Shown here piece by piece: positions 26,129 through 34,570 of a stretch of DNA of 64,000 nt. The translations under genes and the position numbers were made by a program. Every line of letters starts with the position of its first letter. Positions within the stretch are counted from its first letter, which is position 1. Under the pieces are notes generated by a model. It was not told the DNA's origin, did not search any database, and saw only the letters and a list, made by a program, of their open reading frames with translations. Source of the stretch: JANMZO01 sp963763135 (GTDB lineage: Bacteria; Actinomycetota; Acidimicrobiia; Acidimicrobiales; JANYDT01); contig CAVXNJ010000004.1 of the NCBI GenBank assembly GCA_963763135.1, positions 682,001-746,000 on the forward strand, written 5' to 3'.

Positions 26129-27091
26129 TCAATGAGCTGCTCGAGCTTTCGCGCCCCGCTCAGAAATCCACAACGCCAGCAGCACGAGCAGTCCGCCAAC
26201 CGCGTCGCGTACGTGAAGATCTTCGCCTGCGGCGAGCCACGAGAAGAACACGCCGAACAGGGGAGTGAGGAACATCGATACCGCGACCCGGTGGGATGGA
26301 ACCGACGCGAGTACCGAGCACAGAAGTACGTACGCGATGGCCGAACCGATTCCGAGGAACAGCACTGCGCCGGTCGCCTTCGCCGTCACCCCACCGTTGC
26401 GGATCATGCCTTTGTCAAGAACGTCGAGCAGGCAGGCCGGGACGATGAAGAACAGCGCGCCGATCTGCGTGATCTGGGTGACCCGAAGCGGGTCGACCCC
26501 CTTGCCGATGCGTCGGACGTTGGCCGTGTAGATCGAAAATGTCGTGACCGTGCCTAGGAGCAGGAGCATGGGGACAATGGGTGATGGACCGGTCTTCTGC
26601 GTGAACACGCCAGATGCCACGAGTGCTCCACCGAAACCCACGAGCAGCGCCAGCTTGGCGGTCGGTGATGGACGGTCGCCCACCAGGAGCACACCGGCCA
26701 GCGCCACGCCGATCGGTTCGAGTCCAACGACGATGGAGGCGATTACGGCCGAACCGCGGTCCACGCCGACGCTCATGAACAGGGTCATGAGTCCGAGGCC
26801 GAAGAAGCCGATGATGAGGAGGGCTCGGGTTGGAACGACACCGCCCTTCGGACGACGCAGGGAAACCAGCGAGATGCAGAGGACAGCAAGACCGAAGCGA
26901 CCGAGGTTGATCGTCGCCGGACCGTAGCTCTCGCTCGCAATCTTGTAGGCCGGCAGTGACCCACCGAAGAACGCCACCATGACCAACAGAGCCACCAACA
27001 CCTGCGACGACGACGCCCGGTCCATGCGTGACGTGGCCGACGGACCCGTTGACGATGGAGCCGTGGGTGAGGTGGCCGCGGACGAAGACAT
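26129..27091 (-). CDS. EamA/DMT-family transporter
   Basis: The 320-aa membrane protein has about ten helices in two EamA repeats. It has a Ser/Thr-rich cytoplasmic N-terminus, FFGGSLPAYKIASESYGP in the first repeat and AIAYVLLCSVLASVPSHRVA in the second. The family exports metabolites such as amino acids or nucleotide sugars. The start ATG at 27091 is 9 bp from the stop of the DUF559 gene on the same strand, so both may be transcribed together. The substrate is not predictable. Confidence 0.85.
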   Translation of the reverse strand: MSSSAATSPTAPSSTGPSATSRMDRASSSQVLVALLVMVAFFGGSLPAYKIASESYGPATINLGRFGLAVLCISLVSLRRPKGGVVPTRALLIIGFFGLGLMTLFMSVGVDRGSAVIASIVVGLEPIGVALAGVLLVGDRPSPTAKLALLVGFGGALVASGVFTQKTGPSPIVPMLLLLGTVTTFSIYTANVRRIGKGVDPLRVTQITQIGALFFIVPACLLDVLDKGMIRNGGVTAKATGAVLFLGIGSAIAYVLLCSVLASVPSHRVAVSMFLTPLFGVFFSWLAAGEDLHVRDAVGGLLVLLALWISERGAKARAAH

Positions 27092-27100
27092 CCGGGGAGG

Positions 27101-27883
27101 CTACCGCAACGACCTCACCTTTAGCGTGCGACGGAGCTGTTCGACCACCCAAGCTGGGCGGCGTTCGATGTCGGCGTGGGTGAAGCGCAGCACGAGCCAT
27201 CCGAGCGAGGCCAGCTCCACGTCTCGCGTTCGATCCCGTCCGAACGACTCACGGGACCGGTGATACGCCCAGCCGTCGAGTTCGACAATGACCTTCTGAA
27301 CCGGAAACGCAACGTCGACTTCAATAGTCCGACCGTTGCTCAAAACCACTGGGAGATGAAGCTCAGCGTGCTTACGAAGTGCAGCACGCTCAAGCACTTG
27401 GAGAAACCTGACTTCCAAGCCACTGTCGGGCTGAGCCACGCCTTCGAGATGCTCGTTAAACGCGCGAACGTCACGAGTGTTGGGTCCGAACTGCGTAATC
27501 CACTGCGTCGCTCGGTTGCTCAACTCGTCGAGGGCGACGCCGACCGCGCCGGCGGCCGTGACCAGTTCGGCGGGTGTCCGGTACGTCACGATCTGCAGGA
27601 TCATCGTGGCGGCGTCAACGACTGCAAGACCGTCACGCACCGACGCCGACATCCCGGGAAATGCTTTCGCCGTAGGTCGCCATATCTCGATCACGGGAGG
27701 TCCAACCCGCACGCCCCACACGAACGCTGCGCAGCGTCCGCTGGCCAGTGCTCCCTCGCCGGCGTCGGCCAGCGCGGTCCGCAGTTGCTCCTTCCATTCC
27801 ACGATCAAAGCCTGGCACGTCTGACCGACCCGGCCGTCGAGTCGAGGCAGACCGAGGCAGTCAAGGGGGTCGGAGTCGCCCAA
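27101..27883 (-). CDS. DUF559 (Vsr-like nuclease fold) protein, second
   Basis: The 260-aa protein has the C-terminal signature TIEVDVAFPVQKVIVELDG followed by YHRSRESFGRDRTRD and LGWLVLRFTHADIE. The Asp-…-Glu-x-Asp spacing is that of DUF559/Vsr-like nucleases. It shares fold and general architecture with the gene at 20278 but has little direct similarity to it in the N-terminal half. The gene is divergent from the acyl-CoA synthetase at 27920, with only 36 bp between the starts. Confidence 0.75.
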   Translation of the reverse strand: MGDSDPLDCLGLPRLDGRVGQTCQALIVEWKEQLRTALADAGEGALASGRCAAFVWGVRVGPPVIEIWRPTAKAFPGMSASVRDGLAVVDAATMILQIVTYRTPAELVTAAGAVGVALDELSNRATQWITQFGPNTRDVRAFNEHLEGVAQPDSGLEVRFLQVLERAALRKHAELHLPVVLSNGRTIEVDVAFPVQKVIVELDGWAYHRSRESFGRDRTRDVELASLGWLVLRFTHADIERRPAWVVEQLRRTLKVRSLR

Positions 27884-27919
27884 CTAGAACAAACGCTGAA
27901 GAGCGTCTACGTTCAGGAC

Positions 27920-29476
27920 ATGGCTGATCTGATTACCCCCTATGCCACCGCAACGCCCGATGCCCCGGCATTGATCGACGAAAACGGCACGACCTCCTGG
28001 ACCGAATTCAATGACCGGGTCAATCGCTTGGTGAATGGTCTTCGCTCCCTCGGCGTAGCGCCGGGAACCACCATCGCGGCGATGATGGCCAACACCCGCG
28101 AGTACTACGAGGTGCTTGCGGCGGCGGCGCACGGAGGGTTCGCGTGCGTGCCGGTGAACTGGCACTGGGTGGCCGATGAGCTTTCGTACGTGCTCGACGA
28201 CGCCGAAGCCCTCGTGTTCATCGCCGATGCCCGTTTCGCCGACGTAGCGGCCGCTGCATCTGAGGGACGGAAATCGATCGTCGAACGAATTGCGGTTGGC
28301 GGATCCGTAGACGGTTTCACCGATTACGAAATGTTCCTGGCCGGTTCTGACGCGTCGGAGCCCGAGAACCAGGTGATGGGCGGGCCGATGTTCTACACCT
28401 CGGGAACCACGGGTCGTCCGAAGGGCGTGCGCGGGTCGCTCATGGGCACCAACTCCGTTCCGTCGTCGGTCTTCGCGCTCTTGGCGGCCGGCTTTGCCCA
28501 GAGCGCCGGGTTGCCGTCGCCGTCGGTCACGTTTCTCGACGGACCGCTGTACCACTCGGCGCAATGGGCGTTTTCGATGTTTCCGCTCTTTGCCGGTTCA
28601 ACCATCGTGATGCGTCATAAGTTCGATCCGGCGGAAACGCTTCGGACCATCGATCAGTACGGTGTAACGAACGTACATCTGGTTCCGACCCAGTTCATCC
28701 GGCTCCTGAAGCTGCCCGGAACTACGCGTGCTTCATTTCACGGTGACAGCCTGAAGATCGTGTGGCACGGAGCGGCACCGTGTCCTCCCGACGTAAAGCG
28801 CAGGATGATCGAGTGGTGGGGCCCGAAGATCACCGAGTACTACGGCGGGACCGAGGGAGGGATTGCGTCGATGGCGACGTCGGAGGAGTGGTTGGCCAAG
28901 CCCGGCACGCTCGGTAAGGCCCAGGCCACGATGGAGATCCGCATCGTGAAGGACGACGGCACCATCGCCGGTGTTGGTGAGGCCGGAACCATCTATCTCA
29001 AGAACCTCATGGGGTCCGACTTCTCGTACCACAATGATCCGGAAAAGACGGCAAAAGCCCACTTGGAGCCGGGTGTGATCACGCTCGGCGACATTGGTTA
29101 CCTTGACGCTGACGGCGACCTCTTCATGAGCGACCGCAAGATCGACATGATTATTTCAGGAGGCGTCAACATCTATCCGGCCGAGATCGAGGGTGTGCTG
29201 GTTACCCATCCGGCAGTTCGCGATGCGGCCGTGTTCGGTATCCCGAACGAGGAATTCGGTGAGGAGGTCAAAGCGGCGATCGAGTTGGCCGACGGATTTG
29301 AACCGAGCGATGCACTGAAGACCGAAATCCTGGCGTACGTGCGGACGCTGCTGGCCGGCTACAAAGTGCCACGTTCCGTCGACATCGAGTCCGCCCTGCC
29401 GCGTCAGCCGACCGGCAAGCTCTACAAGCGTCTGCTTCGGGACCCGTACTGGGAGGGCGTGGGTCGCAGCATTTGA
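27920..29476 (+). CDS. AMP-forming acyl-CoA synthetase (FadD-like)
   Basis: The 518-aa ANL-family ligase has A3 MFYTSGTTGRPKGVRG, A5 EYYGGTEGGIAS, A7-A8 LGDIGYLDADGDLFMSDRKIDMIISGG and the catalytic Lys in QPTGKLYKRLL. It activates a carboxylic acid with ATP and loads CoA; chain length is not predictable. A longer in-frame extension back to 27176 runs antisense through the DUF559 gene and is rejected. ATG 27920 begins MADLITPYATATPDAPAL. Confidence 0.88.
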   Translation: MADLITPYATATPDAPALIDENGTTSWTEFNDRVNRLVNGLRSLGVAPGTTIAAMMANTREYYEVLAAAAHGGFACVPVNWHWVADELSYVLDDAEALVFIADARFADVAAAASEGRKSIVERIAVGGSVDGFTDYEMFLAGSDASEPENQVMGGPMFYTSGTTGRPKGVRGSLMGTNSVPSSVFALLAAGFAQSAGLPSPSVTFLDGPLYHSAQWAFSMFPLFAGSTIVMRHKFDPAETLRTIDQYGVTNVHLVPTQFIRLLKLPGTTRASFHGDSLKIVWHGAAPCPPDVKRRMIEWWGPKITEYYGGTEGGIASMATSEEWLAKPGTLGKAQATMEIRIVKDDGTIAGVGEAGTIYLKNLMGSDFSYHNDPEKTAKAHLEPGVITLGDIGYLDADGDLFMSDRKIDMIISGGVNIYPAEIEGVLVTHPAVRDAAVFGIPNEEFGEEVKAAIELADGFEPSDALKTEILAYVRTLLAGYKVPRSVDIESALPRQPTGKLYKRLLRDPYWEGVGRSI

Positions 29477-29707
29477 CCGTCACGCGGCCAGTCCGCCGTC
29501 CCTCAAGACCGTCGGCGAAACAGCCGATCCAAGTCCGATGGAATTGTTCGGATTCGACGAGTCGCTCGGCGTCGAGCGGTCCCGCAGAGGGAGTCGCATG
29601 TTTGCCGCGAGCGCCGCGGTTGAACCGACTTGGGTGACCACCCAAGGCCCGGGCCGCCGACGAGCCCTTGGCGCTAGCATTGGCGACGTCAGCCCACCAA
29701 CCTTCCC

Positions 29708-32275
29708 ATGATCCCGCATTCACAACGACCCGCTGCGCTGTTGGAGCGCATTGAGTACTGGGCGAATACCACGCCGCAGGCTCTAGCGGTGAGCGTTGGA
29801 CCCGATTCGCTGACCTATTCAGAGCTCTGGGCGACGGTTCGCGATCGGGCGAGCGGTCTGGAGCGGGCCGGTGTCAAGGCGGGAGACGTTGTCGGATTGG
29901 GTCTGGTCCGTGGCGCGCAGCCGCTCATTACCGCGTTGAGTGTCTGGGCGGTCGGCGGAATCTGGACCTACCTCGATTCCGACTTCCCCAGAGCTCGCCT
30001 TCAGAGCGTGGTCGATGGCGCGGAGTTGGGCTGGGTCGTATCCGACGGGAGCACACCTGACCTCGAACGCGTTACCTCGCTTCCTCTCGCCAGCCTCGAT
30101 GCCGATGGGCGGCGTCAAAGTGGCTACACGATCGACGCCGGCCGATGCGGTGACAATGATCTTGCGTATTTGATCTACACGTCCGGATCGACTGGAGTAC
30201 CGAAGGGCGTCGCGGTGGAGCACCGCCACGTGCGGTTCTTCATCGAGGCATTCGACGAGTCGGTGCTCGACTCGCCGAAAGGTGCCGTCTGGGTGGCGGG
30301 GGCACCGCTGTCGTTCGACGTGTGTGTTCCGGAAACGTTCGGTGCACTCACCTGTGGTGGACACGTCGTGGTGCGTCGACGGCTGGAGGCGCTCAGCCCG
30401 CTCGTCGCTCGGTACGCGGCAACGCATCTCCAATGCACCCCGACGCAGCTCGCGCTGTTCATGGCAGATGACGACGAACGCCGGGCGCTCATGAAGTTGC
30501 GGCACCTGATTTCGGTCGGCGAGCAGATGCCGGTGACGCTCGCACGGGAATTCCGCTCGCAATTCAAGGGTCGTTTCACCAACGCCTACGGCCCGACCGA
30601 GATCACGGTGTACGCGACGGCCTTCGAGATCACCGAAAAGCCTGACAGTCGGATTCCCGTCGGCGCGGCGTATCCGGGAATAGTCTGTGCACTTATCGAC
30701 CCCGAAACCGCCGCTGTTGTCGGGCCTGGGCAGCGGGGAGAACTGGTGATTGCCGGCCCCGGAGTCTCGCGCGGCTACTACCGACGCGAGGATCTGACAG
30801 CTCCCGTGTTTGTCGAGTTGCCGATCGGCCCGGGCGGCAAGATGTTGCGGTCGTATCGAACCGGAGACATCGCCGAGATCGACGAACACGGAGTGGTAAC
30901 CGTGTTCGGGCGAATCGACCATCAGGTCAAGGTCCGCGGCCAGCGCATTGAACTCGGGGAGATCGAGGCGATTCTCACGCAGCACGCAGCGGTGCAACTC
31001 GCTGCGGTGGTCGTCGTGGGGTCGGCCGATGACTCAAGCGACGCCCGCATTGTTGCCCATGTCGTGCCGCGCGATGGCGCCACCGTTGCCTCGTCGGATG
31101 TCCGCGGATTCTGTCACGACCGCCTGCCTGAGTCCATGGTCCCCGCGTTTGTCGCAGTTCACGGCACGCTTCCCTACACGTCAAGCGGAAAAGTCGACCG
31201 AAAGGCACTTGCAGGACTGGGGCTTCCGACGTTGGCCGTCGAGATACCGGTCACGGTTGAGCAGCTCGCGGAAACTGACCCGCGACTGGCGAAGATGGTT
31301 TGCCTGTGGAGCGAGATCCTCGGCGTTCCGGTCGGGCCCGACGAGAACTTCTTCCACGCCGGCGGGCACTCGGTGCTCGGCGTGGAGCTGCTGGTGAAGG
31401 TCCGTGAGGAATTCGGACGCCGGCTGCCGCTCGGTTCGCTCGTCACCGCCGGAACACCTCGCCAGATGTTGAACGAGGTCGATACCGAAGCGTCGGATCA
31501 ACGGTGTTTGCAGATCCTTCGGACCGGGGTCGGACCGGCGACGGTGATTGTGCACGGTGGTGGCGGCTATCTGCTTCGGCTCTATGCGCTGGCTCAGCGG
31601 GTAACGCCCGGGCGACCGGTGTTCGGACTTCAGGCGTACGGGTTGCACCCCGGCGAACTCGTTGACCGGTCGGTGGCGGAGATCGCGAAACGCTACCTGG
31701 GCGAGTTGGCGCTCGATGGCGTATTCAATGACGCTCTCGGCGTGCTGATCGGCTACTCGGGCGGCGGAATCATCGCGGCGGAGATGGTGGCCCAACTCCA
31801 TGACAGCGGAAGTCCGACGCCGCTCGTCGTTGCGCTCGACACCGACTTGCCGAGTCGGGCACCGATGTCCCGGCAGGCGCACTGGAAGAACCTGCTCCTG
31901 AACATCGCGGAGCGGGGACCGTCGATGCTTGGCGTGTGGTGGCGGGTCCGGAAGAGCAGGGTTGCGGAACAAGCGCGGCGTGATGGTCTACGGGCCGAAG
32001 CGGCCCAACACGGCTATGTCGATATCCAGGGTCATCTGGAGGGCGTTCTCGCGGCGTACCGACCCCGTCTGGTGCCCTCGAACTTCGGTCTGGTTCGGGT
32101 GACGGAGGAGTCTCCGAGCGAGCGTCCGGACTTCGGGTGGGCCCGTTTTGTGCGAGGGCGTTTTGCCGAACGAACCACCAAGGGCGATCATTTCTCGATC
32201 CTCGAACAGCCGCGTCTCGACGGACTGGTCGGCGCGATTTCGGAGTTGATCGCCGAGCTTTCGCCGGGGCGCTGA
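29708..32275 (+). CDS. single-module NRPS-like synthetase: adenylation-thiolation-thioesterase
   Basis: The 855-aa protein has an amino-acid adenylation domain (residues ~1-520: LIYTSGSTGVPKGVAVEH, NAYGPTEITVYAT, YRTGDIAEI, DHQVKVRGQRIELGEIE, SSGKVDRKAL), a carrier domain with phosphopantetheine Ser555 in AGGHSVLGVELL, and an alpha/beta-hydrolase thioesterase with Ser684 in IGYSGGGIIAAEM. There is no condensation domain. Asp in SFDVCVPE supports an alpha-amino-acid substrate; reading the specificity pocket by eye gives D V P Q I V A V Y, which I cannot match to a known residue. It would activate one acid, tether it and release or condense it through the TE. No other biosynthetic genes adjoin. 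Confidence 0.85.
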   Translation: MIPHSQRPAALLERIEYWANTTPQALAVSVGPDSLTYSELWATVRDRASGLERAGVKAGDVVGLGLVRGAQPLITALSVWAVGGIWTYLDSDFPRARLQSVVDGAELGWVVSDGSTPDLERVTSLPLASLDADGRRQSGYTIDAGRCGDNDLAYLIYTSGSTGVPKGVAVEHRHVRFFIEAFDESVLDSPKGAVWVAGAPLSFDVCVPETFGALTCGGHVVVRRRLEALSPLVARYAATHLQCTPTQLALFMADDDERRALMKLRHLISVGEQMPVTLAREFRSQFKGRFTNAYGPTEITVYATAFEITEKPDSRIPVGAAYPGIVCALIDPETAAVVGPGQRGELVIAGPGVSRGYYRREDLTAPVFVELPIGPGGKMLRSYRTGDIAEIDEHGVVTVFGRIDHQVKVRGQRIELGEIEAILTQHAAVQLAAVVVVGSADDSSDARIVAHVVPRDGATVASSDVRGFCHDRLPESMVPAFVAVHGTLPYTSSGKVDRKALAGLGLPTLAVEIPVTVEQLAETDPRLAKMVCLWSEILGVPVGPDENFFHAGGHSVLGVELLVKVREEFGRRLPLGSLVTAGTPRQMLNEVDTEASDQRCLQILRTGVGPATVIVHGGGGYLLRLYALAQRVTPGRPVFGLQAYGLHPGELVDRSVAEIAKRYLGELALDGVFNDALGVLIGYSGGGIIAAEMVAQLHDSGSPTPLVVALDTDLPSRAPMSRQAHWKNLLLNIAERGPSMLGVWWRVRKSRVAEQARRDGLRAEAAQHGYVDIQGHLEGVLAAYRPRLVPSNFGLVRVTEESPSERPDFGWARFVRGRFAERTTKGDHFSILEQPRLDGLVGAISELIAELSPGR

Positions 32276-32292
32276 GCTTTCGCCGGGGCGCT
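32255..32292 (+). repeat. 19-bp perfect tandem duplication across the stop codon
   Basis: GAGCTTTCGCCGGGGCGCT occurs at 32255-32273 and 32274-32292. The TGA of the synthetase gene (32273-32275) spans the junction, so the duplication has left the protein unchanged. Confidence 0.9.
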
Positions 32293-32379
32293 GACCGGGA
32301 GCGATTTGGCTGTTGTTGGCGGGTCGTCACCTCTTCCTTGGTTCACCAGGAAATCGGCTCGGTGCAGTACCGTTTGGCA

Positions 32380-32655
32380 ATGACACGTCGACGGTCGCTG
32401 GTTTGCGTTTGCCTGGTTGGATTCGTGTGGCTCGGCGCAACCGCCGGGGCGGATGCCGCTCCCCGAAAGTTCCGAAACTGCGAAACGCTCAACAACGTCT
32501 ACCCGCACGGCGTCGGCCTTCCCGGGGCCAAAGACGACGTGGGGTCCCGGAAAGACGAGCCGGTCACCAACTTCAAAAAAGACGCCGCGCTCTACAGGGC
32601 GCAGTCGAAGAACCTCGACCGGGACCGCGACGGGATCGCCTGCGAGAAGCACTGA
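32380..32655 (+). CDS. exported Excalibur calcium-binding domain protein
   Basis: The 91-aa protein has a signal peptide (LVCVCLVGFVWLGATAGADA) and then one Excalibur domain, FRNCETLNNVYPHGVGLPGA … KNLDRDRDGIACEKH. The Dx-D-x-D-G loop DRDRDGIAC is the EF-hand-like Ca site and the two Cys probably form a disulfide. It is a small secreted or wall-associated Ca-binding protein of unknown role. ATG 32380 is chosen because the open frame upstream is the tail region of the previous gene. Confidence 0.88.
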   Translation: MTRRRSLVCVCLVGFVWLGATAGADAAPRKFRNCETLNNVYPHGVGLPGAKDDVGSRKDEPVTNFKKDAALYRAQSKNLDRDRDGIACEKH

Positions 32656-32657
32656 CG

Positions 32658-32676
32658 CGCCGCGCTCGTACGGCGC
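32658..32676. terminator. possible terminator hairpin
   Basis: GCGCCG and CGGCGC are separated by about 8 bases just after the Excalibur stop and before the convergent DUF2889 stop. It has a short stem and no T tract. Confidence 0.35.
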
Positions 32677-32689
32677 TCGATTGATAACG

Positions 32690-33392
32690 CTATTCCTCGA
32701 ATCGTCGCCAGGTCGAGACGTCGCGACCAAGTTTCGCGAAACGTTTGGTGATCCAGACCGGCACCTCGGTGGCGCGAGCCTTCGCGGATCTCCTGCACAT
32801 GCTCGCCCTCTTCATCCCATACGTGACAGGTGTTGAGGTTGAACCGCATCGCCGCGAGACGCTGCTCGGGGGCAAGCTTGCGCATCTGCTTCATCGGATC
32901 GGAATTCCGGTTCGCTTCAGAACCGGAACCGGCGGCTGGCATCATCATGGTGAAGCGCACCTGGTTGGTGACGGGGGCCATGGCTTGAAGCAGAGCGAGG
33001 ATGTGCGTGCAGCCCCTCGGCCCGCCGAAGAGTTCACGGATCTTGTGCGTGAAACCGTGTGAGATCGATAGCCCGATGATCTTCTCGTAGTCGGGGACGA
33101 TCTCCGGACAACTGCTGTGGGGGTGATCCTCGAACACGACGTTGACGCCGACGATTTCCGTCGACGGATACGAAACTTCAAGGTCCACGACCATGTGATG
33201 GACGGTCAGCGGCTCCGGATCGTCGACGATGTAGGTTCCACCCGGCTTCTGATCCTGAACGATTCCCCGGAGCAGGAGCGTGTTGGCATCTTTGCGATAC
33301 GCCTTGATGTCATACGTTCGCGTATGAATTACTTCGAGTTCGGGTTCGGGAGGCAACGGCACGGGCGTTGACCTTAGTAAGGGCTCGGTCAC
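32690..33392 (-). pseudogene. DUF2889 domain protein with probable frameshift near the 3' end
   Basis: From GTG 33392 the frame gives a DUF2889 domain: TRTYDIKAYRKDANTLLLRG, VDDPEPLTVHHMVVDLEVSYP, HGFTHKIRELFGGPRGCTH and LNTCHVWDEEGEHVQEI. It then degenerates into low-complexity residues. The adjacent frame continues naturally (ATEVPVWITKRFAKLGRD, ending TWRRFEE at the stop 32690), so one base is missing or extra within 32771-32790. The family is of unknown function. A 9-bp inverted repeat (33401-33409/33419-33427) lies just upstream. Confidence 0.75.
33311..33326. repeat. iterated palindrome TANGYNNRCNTA, extended dyad copy
   Basis: CATACGTTCGCGTATG has a 6-bp perfect dyad on both sides of TTCG, core 33313-33324, inside the DUF2889 gene. 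Confidence 0.7.
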
Positions 33393-33454
33393 TGTCTGCA
33401 ACTCACGACGTGAAGTGTGTCGTGAGTCACATGACGGTTTGCGACTCGGCGGAG

Positions 33455-33910
33455 TCAGTTTTTGCGACGGAGAAACTTGAGTCCACTCCACTGCGCACTG
33501 ACTGCTGCGACCTTCACGTCGACCCAACCCATCGGGAGGATCACCTCGCGAAGCGTGTCTTCGGTGACGTCGACGAACAGTTGCGAAGACTTCTTGGGCC
33601 AGGAGATCCAAAGTGCACCCTTGGGTTCAGCGCACGCCGCGATTGCGTCGACGATGTCGGCGTCGAGTTGGGAGCGGTCGTAAGCGAACATATGAACCAC
33701 GTCGTACGAGCCCGTCTTGAGCTTCGTGGCCGCCGTGACCTGAGTGACGGTGAGTGGCTCCCAAACGTCGGAGAGCCAATCGGCATACTCGGCGGGTGCC
33801 CGCACTGCGCCCAGGCGAAGAGGACCTTTGTCGAGTCCGATCTTTTGGCCGAGGGTTCGACCGGAATATCCGACGATGGCGGGTCTGACGGGCTTGGAAG
33901 AATCGGCCAT
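33455..33910 (-). CDS. DUF3052 family protein
   Basis: The 151-aa protein contains VGYSGRTLGQKIGLDKGP and DVVHMFAYDRSQLDADI, then GALWISWPKKSSQLFVDVTEDTLRE, the pattern of DUF3052, a small family common in Actinobacteria with no known biochemical role. It carries the palindrome TAAGCGAACATA at 33681-33692. The gene is separate from DUF2889 downstream (62 bp with an inverted repeat between). Confidence 0.82.
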   Translation of the reverse strand: MADSSKPVRPAIVGYSGRTLGQKIGLDKGPLRLGAVRAPAEYADWLSDVWEPLTVTQVTAATKLKTGSYDVVHMFAYDRSQLDADIVDAIAACAEPKGALWISWPKKSSQLFVDVTEDTLREVILPMGWVDVKVAAVSAQWSGLKFLRRKN

Positions 33911-34035
33911 CAGCGCAATGTAGTTGTCTCCGACTCAGCAGGGGCCGAGTCGTTCGTCGAGCCGGACCTCTAAGCGGACCTCGAGCCGGACGTCGATGAA
34001 CCGCAGGGCCCGAATCGACGCAAAAGCCCAATCGA

Positions 34036-34428
34036 TCAGTCGTTCGCCGGCATCTGGCTCGTGTAGCTCGCCAGATCGAAATAGTCGCGCCACAGCGTGA
34101 TCTTGCCGTTGTGTACTTCCCACACGCCGGTCACGGGCAGTTCAACCCACCCGTGGGGCATGTGGAACCGGTCGGTCCGCTCGTTGAACACCACGGGCCC
34201 GGCCGATGCCGTTCGGTGGACCGGCCACGCAACTTCGGTGCACGGCCCGATGAAGGAATTGAGTACCGCCCGGATAGTGTCGATTCCGACGATGGGCTTC
34301 ATCGGGACGTTGTGATATTCGCAGTCCTTGTGGAGATACGACATTGCGCTGTCGACGTCTCGTTGTTCAAGGGCCGCAATGAATGCGCCAACGACTTCAG
34401 CCGGGGAATTCTCGATGTGCTCAGACAT
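34036..34428 (-). CDS. limonene-1,2-epoxide hydrolase family protein
   Basis: The 130-aa protein has all five active-site positions of the limonene-epoxide hydrolase fold: Tyr38 and Asn40 (EYHN), Arg84 and Asp86 (NERTDRF) and Asp115 (LWRDYFD), so hydrolytic activity on an epoxide is plausible rather than only the SnoaL-like fold. ATG 34428 (MSEHIENS) is preferred over the in-frame start at 34518. A LimB-like monooxygenase gene is 1.6 kb away, which would supply an epoxide. The substrate is unproven; related proteins also act on other epoxides. Confidence 0.8.
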   Translation of the reverse strand: MSEHIENSPAEVVGAFIAALEQRDVDSAMSYLHKDCEYHNVPMKPIVGIDTIRAVLNSFIGPCTEVAWPVHRTASAGPVVFNERTDRFHMPHGWVELPVTGVWEVHNGKITLWRDYFDLASYTSQMPAND

Positions 34429-34570
34429 GGCCCCATTTGACCAGAATCCGGCCGGCGTCGCCTCATCGAGGCGGACGAACCAGACGTCGGAGGCTGACGG
34501 CGCAAACAAAGGCAGCATCCAACGCGGGTCGTACCACCACTCGTGACCGGCGGTTCAGTAGTGTCGGGCC

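Noticed and set aside
27176..27919. N-terminal 248-aa extension of the acyl-CoA synthetase
   Set aside because: It runs antisense through the DUF559 gene and has no ligase homology; the family start is at 27920.
29480..29707. Small reverse-strand protein between the two ligase genes
   Set aside because: No homology, no ribosome-binding site; 230 bp of probable promoter region.
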